Source: Stramenopiles sp. TOSAG23-3 (Eukaryota > Sar). Taken from it: a stretch of 10,440 nucleotides of DNA. A program made the position numbers and the translations under genes. Within the stretch, counting starts at the first letter, position 1. Each line of letters opens with the position of its first letter. The stretch covers positions 1-10,440 of the forward strand of contig LT642817.1 of the NCBI GenBank assembly GCA_900128585.1, in the 5' to 3' direction. Shown in pieces: positions 1-6,700 of the stretch. The notes below the pieces were generated by a model that was not told the DNA's origin, ran no database searches, and saw nothing but the letters and a program-made list of their open reading frames with translations.

Positions 1-75
1 AGAAGAAAGAAGAAAGAAGAAAGAAGAAAGAAGAAAGAAGAAAGAAGAAAGAAGAAAGAAGAAAGAAGAAAGAAG
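1..75. repeat. (AGAAGAA)n minisatellite
   Basis: Ten perfect tandem copies of the 7-mer AGAAGAA fill 1-70, followed by a partial copy to about 75. The array then decays into GAATGAATGAATAAAA-type purine-rich sequence up to about 110. It touches the window edge, so its full length is unknown. It is pure purine on the + strand and codes for nothing recognisable. Confidence 0.95.
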
Positions 76-290
76 AGAAGAATGAATGAATAAAAAATGA
101 AAGAAGAAAACCAAGTGGTTGGGATTCAAAAGATATGATTCCCATTTCTATAATATAGGTGTTGTAAATTAAATTGTAAACATTGATACACGAAGATATT
201 TCATTCAGTTCATAAACATACCACAATTGCTTTCAGATTTTCAACTGAATTCATTTTCCTTTTTTCTTTCTACGACGACTGCAGACCACC
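76..290 (+). promoter_or_regulatory. 5' flank and leader of the cysteine protease gene
   Basis: This A/T-rich stretch without a gene lies between the minisatellite and the protease start. An in-frame TGA at 246-248 rules out an N-terminal extension of the protease. A pyrimidine-rich tract (about 251-270) is followed by CTGCAG, so an AG at 283-284 sits seven bases before the ATG and resembles a 3' splice or trans-splice acceptor. The bases before the ATG (GACCACC) make a good eukaryotic initiation context with A at -3. No TATA box could be assigned with confidence. Confidence 0.5.
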
Positions 291-1328
291 ATGAAGCTTT
301 CAATGTTTGCTTTGTTGCTGCTTGCCTTGTCCTTGACCTTGGCGGCGGCGGTACAACCCATTACCGACGGGACTTTCTCGGAAGACGAAGAGTTCGAGCG
401 TTACACCAACGTGTACAACAAGAACTACGAGTCGGAATCTGTCCGCGCGAAACGAAAGTCCACCTTTTTCAAGAACAAAGAATTGGTCGTCTCCCACAAT
501 GCTGAAGCGGCCAAGGGCGTGCACTCGTTTACCCTGGAGTTGAACGAATTTGCGGACTTGACCAACCAAGAGTACAGGGAAATGTTCCTCGGAACCAAAG
601 CCTCCACGGGCCGAGTCTCCGCGCACATGGACTCTTACTCTCCGAAAGGAAGCGACGCGCCAGCAGCGTGGGACTGGAGAACAAACGCGAGCAACGTTGT
701 CGGCCCCGTCAAGAACCAAGGGTCCTGCGGGTCGTGCTGGGCGTTCTCTGCCGTCGCCGCGATGGAAGGCCAGCTGAACCACAACACAGGAAAAATCCAT
801 TCTCTTTCGGAACAAGAGTTGGTCGACTGCGTCCGTGGGGGAAAAGACACGTGCAGCGAAGGGGGAGAAATGTACGATGGCGAAGAGTACGGGACCACCA
901 ACGGGATGGAAGCGGAAGCGGACTACCCGTACCAAGGAAGCTCCGGGAACAAGTGTGGGTATGATGCGAAAAAGGTGGTACACAAATTCTCAGGTTACAC
1001 GAACATCACATCGGGAGACGAGAAAGCATTGAAACAGGCCGCGTACGAACAGCCCATCATCTCCGTCGGGATCGACGCCAGCTCAATCTGGTTCCAACTG
1101 TATTTTGGGGGCGTATACAACGTTAAGTCGTGCTCCTCTACAAACCTGGACCATGGTGTCGCCGTCGTTGGGTACGGCACCACTCCTGTCAAAGGGGTCA
1201 GCACAGACTTTTGGATGGTCCGTAACAGCTGGGGAAAGATGTGGGGCATGTCCGGCTACATCATGATGAGCCGCAACAAAAACAACCAGTGCGGCATTGC
1301 CACCCAGGCGTCGTTTGCCAAGTTGTAG
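291..1328 (+). CDS. Secreted/lysosomal papain-family (C1A, cathepsin L-like) cysteine protease
   Basis: This is a complete 345-residue preproprotease, normal length for cathepsin L-like enzymes. Residues 1-20 are a signal peptide (MKLS followed by a Leu/Ala core). The propeptide (about 30-100) keeps an ERFNIN-like helix (R..F..N...V...N, about 52-70) and a GNFD-like ELNEFADL at 83-90, typical of the I29 inhibitor prodomain. The mature enzyme probably starts near residue 122-125, before AAWDWR. Catalytic residues are all present: oxyanion Gln143 and Cys149 in NQGSCGSCWAFS, His288 in LDHGVAVVGYG, and Asn312 in RNSWG. Disulfide cysteines such as Cys180 and Cys188 are retained. One departure is WGMSGY where WGExGY is usual. 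The start is supported by an upstream in-frame stop at 246-248. It is expected to hydrolyse proteins in an acidic endolysosomal compartment or outside the cell. No intron is needed. Its base composition is visibly more G/C-rich than the large gene at the other end. Confidence 0.97.
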   Translation: MKLSMFALLLLALSLTLAAAVQPITDGTFSEDEEFERYTNVYNKNYESESVRAKRKSTFFKNKELVVSHNAEAAKGVHSFTLELNEFADLTNQEYREMFLGTKASTGRVSAHMDSYSPKGSDAPAAWDWRTNASNVVGPVKNQGSCGSCWAFSAVAAMEGQLNHNTGKIHSLSEQELVDCVRGGKDTCSEGGEMYDGEEYGTTNGMEAEADYPYQGSSGNKCGYDAKKVVHKFSGYTNITSGDEKALKQAAYEQPIISVGIDASSIWFQLYFGGVYNVKSCSSTNLDHGVAVVGYGTTPVKGVSTDFWMVRNSWGKMWGMSGYIMMSRNKNNQCGIATQASFAKL

Positions 1329-1360
1329 ACAATGTTTGCTGCTGTGTTTTGAACGTATTA

Positions 1361-1417
1361 AGAATTACAAAGTACGAAAATTAATTGTTATACTTCGTAC
1401 ACTTCGTAAATAATTCT
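1361..1417 (+). repeat. Two-part inverted repeat (potential hairpin) in the protease 3' region
   Basis: AGAATTA (1361-1367) is complementary to TAATTCT (1411-1417). Inside this, GTACGAA (1372-1378) is complementary to TTCGTAC (1394-1400). The two 7-bp arms are separated by unequal internal loops (4 and 10 bases) and close on a 15-base A/T-rich loop. It lies 30-90 bases after the protease stop, so it would be in the 3' UTR. A role in mRNA 3' processing or stability is only an inference. Confidence 0.55.
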
Positions 1418-1506
1418 CAACTTGATGAGGTGAATGTTTATAATAATGCATTTTGGTTTTTTTATTATTTTTATTAAAATTAAAAACAAAAATTATTGGC
1501 TGTTAT

Positions 1507-3099
1507 TTAAGCACTCGTAATCAATAAAATTTTATTTAGTGACACAGTTAAAATTCTTAAATCAATGATGTGCGTCAATACCCGACATAAGCAAGGTTGC
1601 ATATCCCCCCCCCCCCCCCCCCCCCCCCCCCCATTCACCCAAAGCGCCAGTTCTACAATGTTATCATCCGGATCATGAAAGAACAGAGACTGCTGGACCC
1701 CGTAATCGCAGAATTCAACGTCTGTCGGCTGGCCAGGATGCACTTGGTGCATTTTCAACCTCTCCCGCAAAAGCCCGCCCAGGTAGGCTTCAACAAATGA
1801 GTCTTCGTTCACCCTCAGGGCGAAATGGGCACCTTTGTGGTCCTGTACCATGGAACTGTTTTTTGGCAAAGGAAGAAGGGCCACGCCTCCGTGGGGGTAC
1901 GCAGCAGACGGTGGGACGGAAAGAAACGCTGGGGCGCTTGGTTCAGTCGGGTAAAAGTGCTCCTCCGAAGTATGCATTTTAACGAGTCCCAAAACATTTT
2001 CATACCACTGAATGGATCTCTCCACATCAGAGACAACAACGCACACGTGATCCAAGCCCTGCACCTGAAATTTCGGGAGGGGCGCTTCTGATTCTGAGCC
2101 TTTGTCAGCTCCACTGTAATGCCCAGTTTTGTAGCGACAGTCCTGAAACTCGTCCAAAACGCGCCGAAGCTTTTCTTCGGCTCCTATGTCGGACGTGTCG
2201 ACTACTAAATCGTAAAAATGAGCCTGGCGATAGTGGCACCGTGCAGAGTACAGAGACATCAAGCGGTGGGTGTCGTCATCATCGCGTCTCGCATTTGCCC
2301 GAAATGAGTGCAAAAAGTCGTCCCCGCCCTTCCCTTTCATTTCCTTTTCCAAGTACGACAGCACGGACACAAGGTCCGGGAAAACAGGCTGTCCCCTCGC
2401 CGCAGAGAGCAACGGCTTCACGACTTTGTCCAGTGTCGACTCGTCGATCTCACGACTGATAAAACGGTACGCCTGCTCCAACGCAGAGCACTCCAAGTAG
2501 ACCCTTGAAAGGGAAGAAAACCGTTTTTTGCCCTTTAACTCTGGGTTGTGAACGTCAAAAAGGGCCTGGCAAAAGCTTGCCATAACCGCTGGCTGGCGCC
2601 CTTCTATCACCAGCAGGGGGCTATCCGTGGACTGGCCCATTCCCCCGACGTGCTCCGCAATAATGTCACAAGTTTTGTAGTCTAGTTGGACATCAAAGCT
2701 GCCGTCCCCGTCCTGGGCAAGTGCCGATGAAATGTCTCCAATATCGACGTTGTGATCTTTTGCCAATGCCCGCATGGCCTCTCCAGTCGACCACCTCCTC
2801 GTGCCCAAGTCGATTGAGGGGTGGCTGCAGAAATCGTTTGCAAGGGTTGACTTTCCAGTCAACTGGTCCCCTGCGACAGCCAGTATGTAGTTTTCGTCTC
2901 CTGTGCCAGGTCCACATTGCATCTTCTCCACTAAATTTTCGACGGCTTCGTTGCCCAAATGGTCGCAAAAACTTTTCAATATAGGTTCAAAAAATAACAA
3001 AGACTTTGGATTTCTCCTAGTCGAAAACAATGAAGCAGACGCGCACCTGCCCAACATTCTATCAAAACGAACCCTTCTGACACCTGCTGGAAGCAGCAT
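1507..3099 (-). CDS. Cytidylate-kinase-like P-loop domain fused to a VOC (glyoxalase/dioxygenase superfamily) domain, probable mitochondrial protein
   Basis: The open frame gives 530 residues. An in-frame TGA at 3156-3154 makes the ATG at 3099 the first available start. Residues 1-30 are rich in Arg, Ser and Ala without acidic clusters except Asp13, like a mitochondrial presequence. Residues 71-320 resemble archaeal-type or cytidylate_kin2 CMP kinases. They show Walker A G77-DQLT-GKST, a NMP-binding STGEAMRALAKDHNV stretch, VIEGR at 164-168, and the late (H)FYDLVVDTS at 294-303. Residues about 347-490 form a VOC domain: GLDHVCVVVSD (His351), AHFALRV (His425) and DPDDNIVELALW (Glu483), which fits a two-His/one-Glu metal site. 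No Glu is visible at the fourth position used by glyoxalase I. Substrates are unknown. The VOC domain ends at about residue 489 and is followed directly by nine Gly encoded by a homopolymer; the last ~32 residues resemble nothing and are doubtful. The gene converges with the protease. Confidence 0.85.
   Translation of the reverse strand: MLLPAGVRRVRFDRMLGRCASASLFSTRRNPKSLLFFEPILKSFCDHLGNEAVENLVEKMQCGPGTGDENYILAVAGDQLTGKSTLANDFCSHPSIDLGTRRWSTGEAMRALAKDHNVDIGDISSALAQDGDGSFDVQLDYKTCDIIAEHVGGMGQSTDSPLLVIEGRQPAVMASFCQALFDVHNPELKGKKRFSSLSRVYLECSALEQAYRFISREIDESTLDKVVKPLLSAARGQPVFPDLVSVLSYLEKEMKGKGGDDFLHSFRANARRDDDDTHRLMSLYSARCHYRQAHFYDLVVDTSDIGAEEKLRRVLDEFQDCRYKTGHYSGADKGSESEAPLPKFQVQGLDHVCVVVSDVERSIQWYENVLGLVKMHTSEEHFYPTEPSAPAFLSVPPSAAYPHGGVALLPLPKNSSMVQDHKGAHFALRVNEDSFVEAYLGGLLRERLKMHQVHPGQPTDVEFCDYGVQQSLFFHDPDDNIVELALWVNGGGGGGGGGDMQPCLCRVLTHIIDLRILTVSLNKILLITSA
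1523..1536. terminator. Palindromic two-way polyadenylation signal between convergent genes
   Basis: AATAAAATTTTATT is a perfect 14-bp palindrome. It gives an AATAAA hexamer on the + strand (1523-1528), about 195 bases after the protease stop. It gives another on the - strand (1536-1531), serving the kinase/VOC gene. Further minus-strand AATAAA hexamers occur at 1475-1470 and 1466-1461. Use of these sites is inferred from the hexamer and the position. Confidence 0.55.
1605..1632. repeat. 28-base C homopolymer (poly-G on the coding strand) inside the kinase/VOC gene
   Basis: There are 28 consecutive C on the + strand. Read on the minus strand, the run codes for nine Gly directly after the end of the VOC domain. 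Runs this long are prone to slippage and to sequencing miscounts. The reading frame, and therefore the C-terminus, depends on the exact count. With the other two frames the protein would stop at 1564-1562 (TGA) or 1577-1575 (TGA), both before the minus-strand AATAAA at 1536-1531. Confidence 0.97.
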
Positions 3100-3290
3100 G
3101 ACAACTCTTGTCCTTCCCAGGAAAAAAAAGAAAACAATCCAGTACAGTTCAATTCACTTCAGTTCAGTCCATTCCTTTTGGATTGAATATTGTATCAATC
3201 AGTTCATCTTCCTTCAGATGCCTGTTTTTTTCAAAATTAGTAAAAGCACTGCGTTTCACTTTGGATCAAAGAAGCATGTATAATTTTCTT
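3100..3290 (-). promoter_or_regulatory. Upstream region of the kinase/VOC gene
   Basis: No gene is visible here. On the coding (minus) strand a pyrimidine-rich tract (about 3139-3117) ends in CCTGGGAAGG, with an AG at 3113-3112 about 12 bases before the ATG. This again resembles a splice or trans-splice acceptor. CAGTTCA occurs three times (3145-3151, 3160-3166, 3200-3206 on +). G at position -3 gives a fair initiation context. No TATA box is assigned. Confidence 0.4.
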
Positions 3291-3293
3291 GAT

Positions 3294-3373
3294 TCTTTCT
3301 TCTTCTTCCTTTTTTTTATTATTTTTTTGTATAAAAAAAAAAATAAGAAGAAGAAGAAGAAGAAGAGGAGGAG
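3294..3373. repeat. Pyrimidine tract / A-T run / (AAG)7 imperfect inverted repeat
   Basis: A CTT-rich tract (about 3294-3310) runs into T8 and T7 blocks. Then come an 11-base A run (3333-3343), (AAG)7 at 3345-3365 and AGGAGGAG to 3373. The CTTCTTCTT and AAGAAGAAG sides are complementary, so the whole element can fold as an imperfect hairpin. It also separates a homopyrimidine from a homopurine block. A minus-strand AATAAA hexamer lies within it at 3320-3315. Confidence 0.8.
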
Positions 3374-3446
3374 ATATTAAAATAATAGCAGAAGGAAGAT
3401 TGCTCTGGTGGTGTTGCTATGTACGTTGCGCATCATCATCTTCCAT

Positions 3447-3452
3447 TTTATT
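3447..3452 (-). terminator. Candidate polyadenylation signal of the large membrane-protein gene
   Basis: TTTATT on + reads AATAAA on the minus strand, about 270 bases after the stop of the large gene at 3722. A second copy is at 3320-3315. Which one is used cannot be told from sequence. Confidence 0.35.
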
Positions 3453-3463
3453 TTAATAATAAT

Positions 3464-3487
3464 TAATAATTGAGGAGCTCATTATTA
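3464..3487. repeat. Short A/T-rich hairpin in the 3' flank of the large gene
   Basis: TAATAATTGAG (3464-3474) and CTCATTATTA (3478-3487) pair over ten positions with one bulged T, leaving a three-base loop. It lies just upstream, in transcript sense, of the candidate AATAAA at 3452-3447. Function unknown. The rest of 3374-3540 shows no gene or RNA that I can recognise. Confidence 0.4.
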
Positions 3488-3650
3488 TTATATGACGACT
3501 GAAATCCCAGTTTGTAAGAATCTTTACAAATTAAAATCCTTTATATTATTGAATTATTTACAGCGTAAAGAATTCTACCCGTATCCTCTCTCGTAACCTT
3601 GATATATACATATTTTTTTAACGCCCCATCATACTGCTTCTTCTCTTGTA

Positions 3651-3733
3651 CGTAGGCTACTCGCAGGCTTATCCACTCAATGCGGGGTGTGCGACTACCA
3701 GCAAAAAAATATTTGTCATCGCTACGTGCCCTC
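3651..3733 (-). repeat. Second, diverged copy of the CH-domain end (tandem duplicate A)
   Basis: This stretch matches 3806-3883 at an offset of about 155 bases. Both share ACTCAATGCGG, GTGTGCGACT and a following GCAAAAA...TATTTGTCA block with few changes. Read in the matching minus frame it gives a short peptide containing AHPALSG, against AHAALSG in the intact copy, and then hits a stop. At its 5' side (minus sense) about six extra bases are inserted relative to the intact copy. The stop codon of the large gene (3724-3722, TAG) lies inside that insertion. It is a non-functional partial duplicate as it stands. Confidence 0.75.
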
Positions 3734-6700
3734 TTCTCCAACAGGCTGCTTCTCCAACATGCGGTAACTTATTGCCATGCCTGCCACACCACTGAGCGTG
3801 CGCTGAACGTACATGTCGCTGTTGATCCCACTCAATGCGGCGTGTGCGACTGCCTGCAAAAATTTATTTGTCAGGTGCCCCTCGGCGCCAGCTATGATCT
3901 TTCGGGGGTGTACTTCCAGGGATGTATTGTAGAAATGGTTCACCGTGGTTATGGCTTTCAACAAGATCATCATCTTCCATCTCCATCGCTCTACTCCTTT
4001 TTTTTCTTTCAATGTCAAAGGGTTCATTTCATCTCCGTTGTACAGACCGTCGAAAAAGTTCGTTTCCTGATTGACTGCCAGAATAATATCATGCAGGTAC
4101 CGAAACGGCGGCCGCTTAAGGAGCTTCTCTTCCAAGGGCAGATTCTGGATGATCTTTCCTAAGAGCTCTTTGGTATCCTCCCATTTCCCTGTGAGCTCTG
4201 GCATCGCGTTTGCTGGGGGCACCTGGGGGTGTACAACAGCCATTTTAGTGTTGGGATTTTCATCTGCTGCGTTCGCAGATCTAGATAAATTTAGAATAAG
4301 CCGCAAACGGGGCAAAACCTTTTGAAATCTATTTTTCTCTTTCTTCCGAATGTTTAAAAGTCTTTTTCGCGCCAAATAAAATGCAGCAAACCCAGCAATT
4401 ATACTAGCAAAAATGACGAAAATTTGCATAAATATCATAAAAATGCCGACTAGCTGAATTTCGTCATTGGAAGGGCTGGACATAATAATAAGTATGGACA
4501 AAAAGTTGATTACAGTGGCACTGAAGGATGTCTGAGCCAGCCAAAATACAACTTTATTTCGTTGTGGTTCAAACAAATTTAAAGTAATCAGTGCAGTTAT
4601 ACACACTAGTATGGAGACAATTGCTTGCATCAATGGTTGGTCTTGTAAATATATCACTGCACCTGTAAGAATGGTCTTACGAACGATTTCGTGCACTTCC
4701 CAAAATTCGCTGCCCCGTCTAAATCGTTCGTACAAGAAGCCAATTTTTTGCTTTGTCCGGACAGTGTGTAACTCTTTCCGGTAAATCCAAATATACACTG
4801 ACAAAAAGAACGGAAGTCCAATGCTGAATGCAAACAAAACCAATAGCACAATTGGATACGTCGACACGTAATTTTTGGAAATATTGCACTCTAGAGACAT
4901 ATCCTTCTTTAAAAAATTACGGCCAGCCACGTTCTTGCAGTTAAAGTACTGAAAAACCATGCGAGTAACAGGAGTGTGGATTAATATAAATAGTTGTATG
5001 GTGAAAGACAACGATCTACTCGTCGATTTGTGCCGAATGTGCCATTTTACGACCGTTAGCTCGTTTATATGGACCAAATCAGATTGTAATACCTTCACAA
5101 ATTCGTTTTCATACAAACCTGTCGCTTCACAATTTAATTTTTTGAAAATGGCTTTTGCTTCCTCAATACTGTACTTTGTACTTCCCAACGCCCTCACTAC
5201 GCGCCGGAACTGCTTTTGGTTTATGCACCCTTTTTGTTCTTCATCGATTAAATAAAATATTCGGCGCAGAATGTCTTCGAAGTGCATATGCTTTTCTATG
5301 TTTGACATTCCTTTCAATTTACGTTGCCCCTTCCTTGTGCCAAGACAATACCACAACAAGCCGATAACAATTGCCATAATAGGCCAAGATGCAGTCGCCA
5401 CAAATCGGCTCGAAAAGTCTACACCCTTAATACATGTTGCTCCTGTCATGGACAACAGATCAACATTGACGAATTGAAAATGCTGCAAAAACTTGGTGAA
5501 GTTCTCTGGCCATGTTATTTCGAAAATAGAAGGGAGACTACTATTAATCTGAAGAAAGTCCACATTAATTTTCATAATACGAAGGATATCACGCCACAAT
5601 GATTTGTATTTCAATATTTTCTTTTTCAAGTAATAAAGCGCGTAGAGAGATAAAGATGCCACAAAAAGGGCAACGACAAACAGGTAGATAGGAGACGCAT
5701 CATTGCAACTGACACAATCGTCCATTTGTGGACCATAACCTGGGGCGCAAAGTTCGCATAAAACCCCAGTCCTTTTCCCACGACAGCCTTCCGCGAGACA
5801 ATTGGCTGGAGTAGTACATTTTACAAAAGCATTTTCAAACGAGGGTTCCCAGGGCGCACGCCAGTAACCGTCGATGGGTTTCATCCACAGTGCAGCTTTG
5901 TTTCTATGCCCAGTTTTGTTTGGCATGACACAAGATGCTCCCTCAGGGCATACAATACATTTTGATAAGATCATCGCTGTCGAATCAAAAATAGGGTAAA
6001 AATCATTTTTGCATATACACGCGGCAAAACTGTGTGATCCAGAAACACCTCGCGTATCTGAATTTGCTATGTGAGAATCACAATTTTGGCACTCTGACAA
6101 AAATGCCGACCCTAATTGTGTGCCTACGGTATCAGGCACGCACGGATCACAGACCAGCTGCCCAGGTTTTTCTTGGTAACTCCCTTGTTCGCACAACGTA
6201 CATTCTTCCTGACCGTCGAGGGCGTTGTATTGCCCTTGAAGACATTCGAGACAGTCTACAAACGCGGTTGCCCCAATATTTGGTCCGTATCTTCCTGGAA
6301 TACAGCTTTGACAGACACCATCTTTTGTTAAACTAAATCTACCTTTGTTGCATCCTCTGCTGTTTACTGATACACGCATTGATATAAATGCCATGTCCTT
6401 ATACTTTTCATCAACAGAAGTACCACTGTGATAAATTTCACAACTTCCGCTTGGTGCAAATTTTGGAAATTCCTCTCCATCATCTTTCGCCTTGATCACA
6501 ATTTCTTGCTTTTGGTCAAAATTCGACACTGTAAACAGTAAATTGCCCCCTGCTTCTACAGAACACCGGCTACTTGAAGAGACTGCAATCGTGACCGTTT
6601 CGGATTGTGGAGCATCGGAGAGAGAAACCTCATAACTGTAGGTTTCCTCCTCAAGCAAGCTTAGATCTTGCGTGAGGACTCCAGTCAAGTGGGGCTTAGA

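Noticed and set aside
300-983. Long minus-strand open frame opposite the protease
   Set aside because: It is a shadow of a G/C-rich gene with all catalytic motifs intact on the + strand. Its translation is Arg/Val-rich and unlike any family.
1317-1328. C-terminal AKL of the protease as a peroxisomal targeting signal
   Set aside because: The protein has a clear signal peptide and a prodomain, so it enters the secretory route. The tripeptide is most likely coincidence.
3145-3206. Three CAGTTCA copies upstream of the kinase/VOC gene (one more at 206-212)
   Set aside because: A 7-mer in low-complexity T/C-rich DNA, with inconsistent orientation relative to the genes, is not enough to call a regulatory element.
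3294-3373. Bacterial-style intrinsic terminator or CRISPR-like repeat
   Set aside because: The element is a simple-sequence repeat with T and A runs in eukaryotic intergenic DNA. There are no spacers and no bacterial context.
3541-3741. A 66-codon minus-strand open frame overlapping the end of the large gene
   Set aside because: It starts inside the large gene in another frame and only reads through the degenerate duplicate of the CH end. Its protein resembles nothing, and the CH similarity is in a different frame.
3680-4162. Plus-strand open frame of 160 codons opposite the CH domain
   Set aside because: The minus strand carries a clearly conserved domain over the same bases. The + translation has no recognisable features.
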